The notes: generated from the letters alone by a model not told the origin. Positions 21,011 through 28,810 are shown, numbered from the stretch's first letter. The stretch: 64,000 bases of DNA from Thermovibrio sp. (GCA_003978105.1 QOAO01000009.1:1-64000), one strand, 5' to 3'. Translations and numbers: made by a program.

Positions 21011-22287
21011 GAGTTCTTCTTAAGGGTGGAAGAGTCGTAGACCCATCACAAGGGATAGATGGAAACTACGATGTTCTAATCGAGGGAAATAGAGTAGTAA
21101 AAGTTGAAAAAAACATAGATAGGGTAGAAGCAACAAAGGTCATTGATGTTTCAGGACTTATCGTTTCTCCAGGATTTATAGACCTCCATACACACCTCAG
21201 GGAACCGGGGCAAGAGTGGAAGGAGGACATTGAAACAGGTTCTCAAGCTGCCGTTGCAGGAGGTTTTACGTCTGTTTGCTGTATGGCAAATACAGACCCT
21301 GTTAACGACAATCCATCGGTGACAAAGTACATTGTGGATAGGGGAAAAGAAGTAGGTTTATGTGATGTCTTCCCAATAGGTGCTATTACAAAGGGTCTCA
21401 AAGGGGAGGAGTTAGCAGAAATTGGACTGATGGTAAAGGCAGGTATCGTTGCAATTTCTGACGATGGGGAGTCACCGAGGAACAGTAGGGTTTTGAGAAA
21501 TGCCATGGACTATGCAAGGAGTTTAGGAATTCCAGTTTTTACCCACTCAGAGGATAAGTCTTTATCAGCCGGCGGCCACATGAACGAGGGGCCACTCTCT
21601 ACAAAGTTAGGAATTCCCGGAATGCCTCCAGAAGCTGAGGACGTGGGAACGATGAGGGACATTTTAATTGCAAAGTTAACGGGTGCCCTCATTCACGTCT
21701 GCCACGTTTCAAGTAAGGGAGCTCTGAAAATAATTGAGGAAGCTAAGAGGAATGGAGTTAGAGTAACCTGTGAAATAACTCCCCACCACTTTACGCTAAC
21801 TGAGGATGCAGTAGAGGGATTCAATACAAATGCAAAGATGTGTCCTCCTTTAAGAACCAATGACCACGTTGAAGCCTGCAGAAATGCCCTTAAAAAGGGA
21901 GTTGCTGATGCAATTGCCACAGACCACGCTCCTCACTCAGAGGATGAGAAGTTGGTTGAGTTCTGCAGAGCTCCCTTTGGAATAATAGGACTACAAACTG
22001 CCCTTCCTTTATCCTTAAACTTAGTTAGAGAGGGATATCTAACTTTGAGTCAGATGATAGAGAAACTGTCTACGAATCCCTCAAGAATTATAGGGAAGAG
22101 GGATATAGGAAGCTTAAAGCCCGGTTCAAGGGCAAACGTAACTGTTTTTGACCCTGAAGAGGAGTTTGTTTTAACCAAGGAGGAGATAAAATCCAAAAGC
22201 TGCAATACACCGTTTCTGAATAAAAGACTAAGGGGGAGAGTGAAAATAACGATTTATAATGGTAAAATTGTTTTTAAAGATAAATAA
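21007..22287 (+). CDS. pyrC: Dihydroorotase
   Basis: PyrC cyclises carbamoyl aspartate to dihydroorotate. The 426-residue length and the motif DLHTHLREPGQEWKEDI mark the long class I type, which in Aquifex works in complex with aspartate carbamoyltransferase. Metal and substrate residues are visible in THSEDKSLS, HVSSKGALK and ATDHAPHSEDEK. ATG 21007 with GGAGAGG upstream overlaps the cytochrome stop; a frame from 20986 would add seven unconserved residues. The nine-base gap to the next gene keeps it in the same operon. Confidence 0.96.
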   Translation: MRVLLKGGRVVDPSQGIDGNYDVLIEGNRVVKVEKNIDRVEATKVIDVSGLIVSPGFIDLHTHLREPGQEWKEDIETGSQAAVAGGFTSVCCMANTDPVNDNPSVTKYIVDRGKEVGLCDVFPIGAITKGLKGEELAEIGLMVKAGIVAISDDGESPRNSRVLRNAMDYARSLGIPVFTHSEDKSLSAGGHMNEGPLSTKLGIPGMPPEAEDVGTMRDILIAKLTGALIHVCHVSSKGALKIIEEAKRNGVRVTCEITPHHFTLTEDAVEGFNTNAKMCPPLRTNDHVEACRNALKKGVADAIATDHAPHSEDEKLVEFCRAPFGIIGLQTALPLSLNLVREGYLTLSQMIEKLSTNPSRIIGKRDIGSLKPGSRANVTVFDPEEEFVLTKEEIKSKSCNTPFLNKRLRGRVKITIYNGKIVFKDK

Positions 22288-22296
22288 GGAGAAGTC

Positions 22297-23172
22297 ATGC
22301 ACCAACAACCTGGATTCTCATTCTTCGACCTATTCTGGTTATTAATTATTCTCTTTTCCCTCTGGCCTCTCTTTCAGCAGAAAAACCTTGAATGGGCAAG
22401 ACTCCGTTTAATCAGGGAAATTGAGAAAAAGAGGAAATCAAGAGTAATAACGATGATTCACAGACAGGAAAGGCTTGCTTTTATGGGTTTTCCTCTATTT
22501 AGGTTTATAACGATTGAGGACTCTGAGAGAATACTGAGAGCAATAAGAATGACTCCAGAGGATATGCCAATCGACCTGATAATCCACACTCCCGGTGGAC
22601 TGGCACTGGCGGCAACTCAGATAGCCTCGGCCCTTGCAAAGCACAAGGCTCCCGTTAGAGTAATTATTCCCCACTATGCAATGTCCGGTGGGACATTAAT
22701 AGCATTGGCAGCAGATGAAATTGTCATGGATTCAAACGCCGTTATGGGACCCCTTGACCCGCAGTTGGGTCAATTTCCAGCTCCTTCAATTGTAAAAGCA
22801 GTGAAGGAAAAGCTCCAACACGACAGAGGAAGTGTTAAGGATGAAACCTTAATACTTGCAGATATTGCAGAGAAATCCCTAATTCAAATGAGACAGACGA
22901 TAGAGAGAATCTTAAGGTTAAAAAAACACGACAAAAAGAAGGCAAGAGAAATAGCTGATATACTAACCTCTGGGTACTGGACTCACGACTATCCATTAAC
23001 TGTTGACGTTCTTAAATCTTTAGGCCTCAATGTGGCAACAAACGTTCCTAATGAGGTTTATGAACTGATGGAGCTCTACTACCAACCGAGTGGACATGCA
23101 TCCGTCCAGTACATTCCAATACCTTACGGAGAACCCAAAAAGGGGGAGGTGCCGATAAGGAAACCACATTAG
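22297..23172 (+). CDS. Membrane-anchored Clp-fold serine protease (SDH/SppA-like)
   Basis: A 291-residue protein with one N-terminal transmembrane helix (about 9-25) and a ClpP/crotonase-fold domain. IDLIIHTPGGLALAATQIA and HYAMSGGTLIALAADEIVMD match the oxyanion and nucleophile (Ser130) segments of the SDH-type Clp-fold proteinases related to SppA and archaeal membrane proteases; VMGPLDPQLGQ follows, where family members keep an acidic residue. It probably degrades membrane or signal peptides. AAGGAGAA precedes the ATG. No obvious functional link to the pyrimidine genes. Substrates are unknown. Confidence 0.88.
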   Translation: MHQQPGFSFFDLFWLLIILFSLWPLFQQKNLEWARLRLIREIEKKRKSRVITMIHRQERLAFMGFPLFRFITIEDSERILRAIRMTPEDMPIDLIIHTPGGLALAATQIASALAKHKAPVRVIIPHYAMSGGTLIALAADEIVMDSNAVMGPLDPQLGQFPAPSIVKAVKEKLQHDRGSVKDETLILADIAEKSLIQMRQTIERILRLKKHDKKKAREIADILTSGYWTHDYPLTVDVLKSLGLNVATNVPNEVYELMELYYQPSGHASVQYIPIPYGEPKKGEVPIRKPH

Positions 23173-23182
23173 GAGTGTTGAA

Positions 23183-23674
23183 TTGATAAAGGTAGGAGAT
23201 AAAGTTGCATATCCGCCTCACGGTGTAGGAGTCGTTGAGGGAATTGAGGAGAGGGAGTTAGAGGGGAAAAAGGTCGTCTACTACAGAATATCCCTAATTG
23301 GAAAAAACATGTCGATACTGATTCCAAAGGAAACAGTTGAGTCCTCAGGAATAAGACCTGTTCTCTCTGAGGAGGAAATTGAGGAGCTCTTTAAATTTCT
23401 ATCAGAAGTTCCTACAAATATAAGTGACAAGTGGACTGTCAGACATAGACTTAACGTTGATAGGTTAAAAACAGGAAATGTTATGGAGTTGGCAACCGTT
23501 GTAAGAAACCTCTCGTACAGGTCTAAGGAGAAGGAGCTCTCTTATTCGGAAAAGAGGATGTTTGATGAGGCATTTTCAAAGCTTGCCGAGGAAATAGCCC
23601 TCTCTTTAGGGGAACCTGTTAAAAAGATAAAACAGAGGATGAGGAAAATTCTGAGAGAGGTTAGGAAAGCGTGA
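23183..23674 (+). CDS. CarD/CdnL-family transcriptional regulator
   Basis: A 163-residue protein. The N-terminal RNA-polymerase-interacting domain (MIKVGDKVAYPPHGVGVVEG) resembles CarD, CdnL and the TRCF module that bind the RNA polymerase beta subunit. The helical C-terminal half (about 70-163) fits the DNA-binding part. These proteins stabilise open complexes, often at rRNA promoters. It starts at TTG 23183 with AGGAG upstream and overlaps the PIN/TRAM gene. The order carD - PIN/TRAM protein - ispD is also seen in many Gram-positive bacteria. Confidence 0.93.
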   Translation: MIKVGDKVAYPPHGVGVVEGIEERELEGKKVVYYRISLIGKNMSILIPKETVESSGIRPVLSEEEIEELFKFLSEVPTNISDKWTVRHRLNVDRLKTGNVMELATVVRNLSYRSKEKELSYSEKRMFDEAFSKLAEEIALSLGEPVKKIKQRMRKILREVRKA

Positions 23675-24651
23675 TAAAGAGTCTTTTTGGAGGATTCCTT
23701 CTCCTACTTCTCCTTGTTACTATCATCATTTTTAAAAATTACGGATTCACACTTACACAGTCACTCATACTGGGGATTTTTATCTCAGCCGCCTCCTTTC
23801 TCTTTTATCAGTTCATTCTAAAGAAGAAAATTAAAATAAAGACGGTCATTCTCTTCTCTGTAGGTTTCTTTTTGGGACTCTACCTGGCAAAGGGAATAGC
23901 ACTCTCACTCTTTCCTATATTCTCATCCTTTACCTACCTTCAGGACATCCTATTTCTAACGCTTCCCTACCTCTTCGGATTTCTTGCAGTCGAAGTTGGA
24001 AGGAATAGACCCATAACCGAAATCTTGAAGGAGGAGAGTTCCCTCTACTGCAGTGTAAAAGTAATTGACACAAGCGCACTAATAGATGGGAGAATTTACG
24101 AAATAACAAAACTCGGATTTGTTGAGGGAAAAATCGTAATTCCAAGGTTTGTTTTAGAGGAGCTCCAAACATTGGCAGACTCGACAGACCCGATGGTTAG
24201 AACTAAAGGAAAGAAGGGCTTGGACATTGTTTCAAAAATGAGAGCTTTAGAAAAGCCTCCAGTTGAGATTTACGAGAGGGATTTCCCCTGGATAAGGGAC
24301 GTTGATGCAAAGCTTGTGGAGCTCTCAAAAAGGCTCAGTGCAAAACTTGTAACGACCGACTACAACTTAAACAGGGTGGCTTCTATAAAGGGAGTTGAAA
24401 TTCTCAACATAAATGACCTTGCAAATGCTCTGAAGCCGGTTGTAGCTGTAGGAGAGGAGTTGGTTGTTTTACTTGTAAAGGAAGGAAAGGAAAAGAACCA
24501 AGGTGTGGGCTACTTAGAGGATGGAACTATGGTCGTTGTTGACAATGCAAAACACTTAATAGGACATAAAGTTAAAATTCTGGTGAACAATATTCTTCAG
24601 ACCTCCTCAGGAAAAATAATCTTTGGTAGGTTTAAAGAGGTAGTTAAGTGA
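23671..24651 (+). CDS. YacL-like membrane protein with PIN and TRAM domains
   Basis: A 326-residue protein. Four predicted hydrophobic helices occupy about residues 1-110, followed by a PIN nuclease-like domain opening with VIDTSALIDGRI and ending with VTTDYNLNRVA, which supply conserved acidic residues, and a C-terminal TRAM domain (VAVGEELVVLLVKEGKEKNQ onward) that usually binds RNA. The family (Bacillus YacL) is thought to be an RNase or RNA-binding factor, but its function is not established. The GTG 23671 start overlaps the carD stop, and its own stop overlaps ispD. Confidence 0.92.
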   Translation: MIKSLFGGFLLLLLLVTIIIFKNYGFTLTQSLILGIFISAASFLFYQFILKKKIKIKTVILFSVGFFLGLYLAKGIALSLFPIFSSFTYLQDILFLTLPYLFGFLAVEVGRNRPITEILKEESSLYCSVKVIDTSALIDGRIYEITKLGFVEGKIVIPRFVLEELQTLADSTDPMVRTKGKKGLDIVSKMRALEKPPVEIYERDFPWIRDVDAKLVELSKRLSAKLVTTDYNLNRVASIKGVEILNINDLANALKPVVAVGEELVVLLVKEGKEKNQGVGYLEDGTMVVVDNAKHLIGHKVKILVNNILQTSSGKIIFGRFKEVVK

Positions 24652-25334
24652 GATTGGCAGTTATTCCGGCAGCTGGCCTCGGTAAGAGGTTTGGGGGAAA
24701 GAAACAGTTCTTTAAGGTGTACGGCAAATTAATAGTTGAATATCCAATTGAGATATTTTCAAAGAATTCCCTCATAGATGGAATAATTCTCGTCCTTCCC
24801 GAGGATGAGCTGGAGTTAAGTAGAGAGTTAAAGAAAAAGTATAAAAAAATTCTCTCAATTGTTCCGGGAGGAACAGAGAGGCAGTACTCGGTCTATAAAG
24901 GATTGTTGGATGCAAAGGAGTATAAACCTAAGGAAGTTTTAATTCACGATGGAGTAAGGCCGGTTGTTGAATATTCAAAAGTTGAGGAGTTGGTTGTAGC
25001 GCTCTCCGATTATGAAGCTGATGGAGTTATTTCAGGTGTAAGACCTAAGGAAACCGTAAAGGAGGTAGGAACACCTCTTGAACCGGGGGATTTTTTAATA
25101 AGAAGAACACTTGATAGGGATAGATTGATTTTAGTTCAAACTCCTCAAATCTTTAAATTTGAGGTTCTTTTGGAGTGCCATGAGAGAGCTCTAAAGGAGA
25201 ACTTCCTTGCAACTGATGACTCTGCACTTCTTGAAAAGTACGGGTTTACAGTGGTTTCTATTCCTGGAGACTATAAGAACATAAAAGTAACAACTAAAGA
25301 GGATTTAGAAATAGTTAAAGCATTCCTCAAATAA
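24648..25334 (+). CDS. ispD: 2-C-methyl-D-erythritol 4-phosphate cytidylyltransferase
   Basis: IspD attaches CMP to MEP in the non-mevalonate isoprenoid pathway. IPAAGLGKRFGGKKQFFKV is the CTP-binding loop, with VPGGTERQYSVYKGL and VLIHDGVRPVV in the core. The length of 228 residues is normal. The GTG 24648 start is in a GTGA overlap with the preceding stop. IspF, often adjacent, is not present. The regulator gene follows after 16 bases. Confidence 0.95.
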   Translation: MRLAVIPAAGLGKRFGGKKQFFKVYGKLIVEYPIEIFSKNSLIDGIILVLPEDELELSRELKKKYKKILSIVPGGTERQYSVYKGLLDAKEYKPKEVLIHDGVRPVVEYSKVEELVVALSDYEADGVISGVRPKETVKEVGTPLEPGDFLIRRTLDRDRLILVQTPQIFKFEVLLECHERALKENFLATDDSALLEKYGFTVVSIPGDYKNIKVTTKEDLEIVKAFLK

Positions 25335-25350
25335 CCATGAGGAGGAATTT

Positions 25351-25995
25351 GTGGAGTTTCTAAAAAAAATTCCTCTTTTTAAGGAGTTAACTGAACATCA
25401 AATAGAAAGCATAAAGAAGATTTCAACTATAAAAAACTATGATAAAGGAGAGACCATCTTTTCCCCTTACGATAGAGCTGAATTTTTCTTCGTTCTTAAA
25501 AGTGGAGCTGTAAAGGTATTTAAAACTTCAAAGGGAAAGGAACAGATAATAAGGATTTTTGATAAACCAAACCTTTTTGGAGAGGCTGCAAGTTTTACAG
25601 GAACGAACTTTCCAGCGTGGGCAGAGACGATTGAAGATTCTGAAATATTACTCATACCAAGGAAGGAGTTTTTAGAAATAATAAGAAATGACCCTGAAAT
25701 TGGAATGAAACTCTTATCTGTAATGGCTCAAAGATTAATCCACTTAACTAACGTTATAGAAAGTCTTTCCCTTAAAACAGCTCTTTCAAAGGTCTCCTCC
25801 TACATATTAAGGAAGTATGAAAATGAAGGGGAGGAGATAAACTTCAGTACAGGTATGGCCGCTATGGAGTTAGGGCTCACGAAGGAAACAGTTTCAAGAA
25901 TGCTTTCAAAACTTAAAAAGTTAGGTTTGATTGAAAAAGATGGTGGGAGAATTTTAATTAAAAACCTTAACGGTTTAAGGGATTTAGCTTTATAA
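25351..25995 (+). CDS. Crp/Fnr-family regulator, HcpR/DNR-like
   Basis: A 214-residue regulator: cyclic-nucleotide-binding-like sensor domain (about 1-115), long dimer helix, and C-terminal helix-turn-helix with MAAMELGLTKETVSRMLSKL. It contains no cysteine, so it cannot be an FNR-type iron-sulfur sensor. Its layout (LKKIPLFKEL at the N-terminus; FGEAASFTGTNFPAWAETIE; NVIESLSLKTALSKVSSYIL) resembles DNR/HcpR-type regulators, some of which sense NO through haem. The GTG start has GAGGAGG upstream. Its 3' end overlaps the convergent ygbA by 29 bases, and its likely target is the TTGA-n6-TCAA palindrome upstream of the CooS-like gene. The HcpR assignment is inferred. Confidence 0.85.
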   Translation: MEFLKKIPLFKELTEHQIESIKKISTIKNYDKGETIFSPYDRAEFFFVLKSGAVKVFKTSKGKEQIIRIFDKPNLFGEAASFTGTNFPAWAETIEDSEILLIPRKEFLEIIRNDPEIGMKLLSVMAQRLIHLTNVIESLSLKTALSKVSSYILRKYENEGEEINFSTGMAAMELGLTKETVSRMLSKLKKLGLIEKDGGRILIKNLNGLRDLAL

Positions 25996-26299
25996 ATAAT
26001 TTTTCCTTAAACTCGTGGAGAATCCAATCTAAGGGACTGTAAATTATAAGTCTCGGACCGCTGAATCTCATGACTTGCCTTACTTTTTCTCTATATTCAG
26101 GAAGATAACAGTGAACAGGGCACTTTTTGCAAGTAGGTTTATCTTCTCCAAAAGGACATAACTCCAACCTCTTGAATGCATAGAGTAGGAGTTTTTCACA
26201 TTCGGAACAAAGTTCCCCTCTCTTCCTTTTGTGCTTCTTCCAACAGTAGATTTCAACCATCTTTCTTATAGTCTCTTTTTCCCTTTCAATGGCTCCCAA
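25967..26299 (-). CDS. ygbA: YgbA-family (nitrous oxide-stimulated promoter) protein
   Basis: A 110-residue cysteine-rich protein. EKETIRKMVEIYCWKKH, CSECEKLLLYAFKRL, CPFGEDKPTCKKCPVHCY and VMRFSGPRLI are the consecutive blocks of the YgbA_NO family. Seven cysteines suggest metal or iron-sulfur binding. In Escherichia coli ygbA belongs to the NO-responsive NsrR regulon; its function is unknown. I place the start at TTG 26299 because AAGGAG stands seven bases upstream, and the longer frame to 26344 runs through the terminator hairpin of the CooS-like gene. It lies directly downstream of that gene on the same strand. Confidence 0.88.
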   Translation of the reverse strand: MGAIEREKETIRKMVEIYCWKKHKRKRGELCSECEKLLLYAFKRLELCPFGEDKPTCKKCPVHCYLPEYREKVRQVMRFSGPRLIIYSPLDWILHEFKEKLFIKLNPLNR

Positions 26300-26306
26300 T
26301 AGAGCT

Positions 26307-26312
26307 CTCCTT
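26307..26312 (-). promoter_or_regulatory. Ribosome binding site that fixes the ygbA TTG start
   Basis: The minus strand reads AAGGAGAGCTCTATTG, placing AAGGAG seven bases before TTG 26299. It separates the true ygbA start from the terminator just upstream. Confidence 0.7.
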
Positions 26313-26323
26313 AAAATAATTAA

Positions 26324-26342
26324 GCCCTCCCCAAGGGAGGGC
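26324..26342 (-). terminator. Intrinsic terminator or attenuator after the CooS-like gene
   Basis: On the minus strand GCCCTCC and GGAGGGC form a seven-pair GC-rich stem with a five-base loop, followed by TTAATTATTTT. It stands six bases after the CooS-like stop and about 25 before the ygbA start, so ygbA depends on read-through or on a promoter I could not identify. Confidence 0.75.
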
Positions 26343-26348
26343 AAAACT

Positions 26349-28310
26349 CTATATACCTAAAAGTTCTCTTTTCTTCATGATGTGCTCTTCCATTGCCTTA
26401 GCCGCTTCAACAGGGTCGTCTCCTACGGCTATCTTTCCACCTGTAAGGCCTTCAACTTCCTCTGTTAGTAGTTTAACAACTTTGTCTGACCCTGTAACCG
26501 GAGGAACGGGGGAAACGTGTGTGTAGAATCCCATTGCAACGGCTGAGAATCCGTCAATCACGGCTTTTTGTTCCATATACTCAGGAGCAGTAACAACTGC
26601 AGGAAGCTGTGAAGGGTCAACTCCTAATGCATTGGCTATGGCAACGGCAGTCATAATAATTCTTCCCGTGTCCGTACAGGTTCCAAAGGAGAGGACAGGA
26701 GGAATTCCCAATGCCTTGCAGACCCCTGCAAGTTTAGGGCCAGCAAACTTTTCTGCTGCCTCAAGAGTTTCCAGTCCTTCCTGTTGCATACCGGCATTTC
26801 CGCAACCTGCCCCTATGACCAGAATATCCCTCTTAATAAGTTCCTTAGCAATCTGAACGGTCACACTGTCCTGAGGTCCGTTTCCAAGGGATGTACAGTT
26901 AACAAGGGCTGCTATTCCTTTAATGTCACCGTTTTTGATAACTTCAAGTAGTGGGTCTAAACTTCCTCCAAGGGCATTAACAATCGCTTCAGCAGAAAAT
27001 CCTACAAGAGCTTTCTGCTTAAACTTGGAAATATCGGCCTTTTGCTTGTTCCTTCTCTCTTTAAAGTTCTCAACGGCCAATTTAATAATTTCCTCTGCGA
27101 CCTTTGACTCATTGCCAGGTTCATACTCAAGTCTTAATGAACCCGGAACTCCAATTATGTTTGAAACAGCAATTAACTTAAAGTTGTACTTGTCTGCATA
27201 CTCTTTAAGGTTTGCAAGTGAACAGTTCATGTCCATAACAAAGGCATCCACAGCACCGGTTGAGAGGAAGTACTCAATAGAAATCCAGTTGGAAGTAAGT
27301 CCTGCAAAAACATCATCACATTCAAGGCGAGCCATCATCTCCTGACCAGTCTCAATGGAACCAACAATTTTTAACCCTTTTGCTCCAGCTTCCCTTGCCA
27401 TCTTTTGGAACTTTTCGTCTTTGGCAAGTTTAACAAGGGCCATTCCAACAAAGGGTTCATGACCGTTTGGAAGTATGTTTACGTAGTCCGGGTCAAGGAC
27501 TCCAAAGTCAACAGTACACTCGTGGGGAGACGGTGTTCCATAGAGAGCATCTTGAATCATCTCCAGAGGAACCAAGCTTCCAAAGGCTGAAGCAACACCG
27601 TTTCTGAGCGCAGCAAGTGCCAACGTTATGTAGTCACCATCAATGTTTGTCATTGAACGGGTAACGGAATCAACAAGTTCATTCATAGGTCCCTTTGGAG
27701 TAATTCCAAGTTTCTTAAATACCTCTTTCCTCGTTTCGGGAGCAAGGGCTTCAACAAATGTTGATGTTTTATTCTCTGACAGTGTTTCAAGTACCCTTTG
27801 AGCTACTTTCTCAGCCTTTGAATCTAAAGGAAGGGAAGTATCAACACCTAAAATTTGAGCGAGTGCGTCAATCTTTGAGGGGTCTTTTATCTCGTAAACA
27901 GTATTTCCCCTTGCAGTCTCAAGAAGTGTAAGGGCTGCTTCTCTGCAATGGTAGGTGTAAGCTGCAAGTCCCATATTGGCCTTAATGAGGAGGTTCCTCA
28001 TTACAATTCCGTGAGCATCGATTCCACAAACGCCCCTTGGTGTTTGTGGAGTTATACGACAGGGACCCATTGAACAGAGCTGACAGGAAACCCCCTCTTT
28101 ACAAAACTTACAGCGAACCTTTTCCATTGCCTCAAATCTGTCAGCAACGTTTGATAGGCCTGCCTCCTTTACTTTCTGATACATGAAATTGACACTTTGA
28201 TGGATAGAGGGCATTTTTAAACCAACTCCTGTAGATAGGTCAGACTCAACACAGAAGTTTTGTTGTTCTTCTTTCTTTCCACTGTTGCCCTTTTTAAAGA
28301 ATCCAAACAT
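26349..28310 (-). CDS. CooS-like carbon monoxide dehydrogenase family protein with variant (hybrid-cluster-like) active site
   Basis: A 653-residue homologue of Ni-CODH catalytic subunits. The B-cluster cysteines are present (Cys76, Cys79, Cys84, Cys95). The D-cluster site is a C-x2-C pair (Cys67, Cys70) with Ser75 at the usual second cysteine; D. vulgaris CODH uses C-x2-C for a [2Fe-2S] D-cluster. For the C-cluster, His284, Cys363, Cys472, Cys503, Cys545 and the proton-relay Lys582 are conserved. The bridging cysteine (Cys295 of C. hydrogenoformans CODH-II, in ICCTG) is replaced by Glu320 in SIETG. Hybrid cluster proteins use Glu there, and the CooS-V type of C. hydrogenoformans also has an altered cluster. 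So CO oxidation is doubtful and a reductase role (hydroxylamine/NO stress) is plausible. No ferredoxin, acetyl-CoA synthase or hydrogenase genes are adjacent. RBS AGGAGGT. Confidence 0.85.
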   Translation of the reverse strand: MFGFFKKGNSGKKEEQQNFCVESDLSTGVGLKMPSIHQSVNFMYQKVKEAGLSNVADRFEAMEKVRCKFCKEGVSCQLCSMGPCRITPQTPRGVCGIDAHGIVMRNLLIKANMGLAAYTYHCREAALTLLETARGNTVYEIKDPSKIDALAQILGVDTSLPLDSKAEKVAQRVLETLSENKTSTFVEALAPETRKEVFKKLGITPKGPMNELVDSVTRSMTNIDGDYITLALAALRNGVASAFGSLVPLEMIQDALYGTPSPHECTVDFGVLDPDYVNILPNGHEPFVGMALVKLAKDEKFQKMAREAGAKGLKIVGSIETGQEMMARLECDDVFAGLTSNWISIEYFLSTGAVDAFVMDMNCSLANLKEYADKYNFKLIAVSNIIGVPGSLRLEYEPGNESKVAEEIIKLAVENFKERRNKQKADISKFKQKALVGFSAEAIVNALGGSLDPLLEVIKNGDIKGIAALVNCTSLGNGPQDSVTVQIAKELIKRDILVIGAGCGNAGMQQEGLETLEAAEKFAGPKLAGVCKALGIPPVLSFGTCTDTGRIIMTAVAIANALGVDPSQLPAVVTAPEYMEQKAVIDGFSAVAMGFYTHVSPVPPVTGSDKVVKLLTEEVEGLTGGKIAVGDDPVEAAKAMEEHIMKKRELLGI

Positions 28311-28339
28311 CCTTACCTCCTAAAAAGTTTTCTCTATTA

Positions 28340-28345
28340 ATCTTA
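28340..28345 (-). promoter_or_regulatory. Predicted -10 box of the CooS-like gene
   Basis: On the minus strand TAAGAT stands 29 bases after the centre of the -10-proximal palindrome half. Placing the start point six bases downstream (28333, an A) puts the palindrome centre (28374.5) at -41.5, the class II activator position. No good -35 hexamer is present, as expected for an activated promoter. Confidence 0.55.
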
Positions 28346-28367
28346 AAGACGCTGCAATTCCATTCCC

Positions 28368-28381
28368 TTGATTTAAGTCAA
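28368..28381. promoter_or_regulatory. FNR/HcpR-type palindrome upstream of the CooS-like gene
   Basis: TTGATTTAAGTCAA is a 14-base inverted repeat with TTGA and TCAA half-sites (12 of 14 positions symmetrical), matching the general Crp/Fnr-family pattern TTGA(T/C)-n4-(A/G)TCAA. It lies between the divergent CooS-like and NifX-like genes. The DNR/HcpR-like protein encoded at 25351-25995 is the obvious candidate to bind it. Confidence 0.65.
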
Positions 28382-28451
28382 AAAGAGGCAATATTTATAA
28401 AACAAAGCAAATCCGAGTTAAAGAATTAAATGAATTTTTAATGGAGGACTA

Positions 28452-28808
28452 ATGAGGATAGCTATTCCCATTCTTGAAAAAGAGGTTAATGGAAGAAAGC
28501 TAATTAATCCTCACTTTGGTAAGTCAAATCTCTTTGCGATTTTCGATACAGAAACTGGAAATCTGGAGATTTTGGAGAATCCTACACTGGAGCTCCAAAG
28601 AGGAAGGGGAAACTACATTGCAAAGTTGTTCAGTGAAAAGGGAATTAAGGCTGTTCTTGTAAAGGATATAGGAAATGGAGCTCTCGGTAAATTAGAAAAT
28701 TTTGGAATAGAAGTTTATCTAATACCTAAAAATTTCAAATTTTTAGATGAAACAATTAAGCTCTTTAAAGAGGCTAAACTCGCTCGGCTTTTAGAGCCGA
28801 ACGAGTAG
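28452..28808 (+). CDS. NifX/NifB-type dinitrogenase iron-molybdenum cofactor-binding domain protein
   Basis: A 118-residue single-domain protein of the Nitro_FeMo-Co family. It begins MRIAIPILEKEVNGRKLINP and contains HFGKSNLFAIFDTETG and KAVLVKDIGNGALGKLENFG, the usual glycine-containing turn of the family. Stand-alone members are common in anaerobes and are thought to bind or carry iron-sulfur/metal clusters, not necessarily for nitrogenase; no nif genes are present here. GGAGG precedes the ATG. It diverges from the CooS-like gene with 141 bases between, so a role in maturing that protein's clusters is possible but unproven. Confidence 0.85.
   Translation: MRIAIPILEKEVNGRKLINPHFGKSNLFAIFDTETGNLEILENPTLELQRGRGNYIAKLFSEKGIKAVLVKDIGNGALGKLENFGIEVYLIPKNFKFLDETIKLFKEAKLARLLEPNE
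28779..28805. terminator. Hairpin between convergent genes, possible bidirectional terminator
   Basis: CTCG-C-TCGGCT and AGCCGA-A-CGAG form an 11-position stem with one mismatch and a five-base loop. It overlaps the end of the NifX-like gene and lies just beyond the stop of the convergent protease gene. Neither side has a strong T-run (TTTAGCCTCTTT on the minus strand), so termination may be partial. Confidence 0.5.
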
Positions 28809-28810
28809 AG

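Noticed and set aside
26349..28310. Reading the CooS-like gene as evidence of CO-dependent growth or the Wood-Ljungdahl pathway
   Set aside because: The bridging cysteine is replaced by Glu, and no acetyl-CoA synthase, hydrogenase, CooF or nickel-insertion genes are near.
28452..28808. NifX-like gene as evidence for nitrogen fixation
   Set aside because: Stand-alone members of this family are widespread in non-fixing anaerobes, and no nif genes are present.
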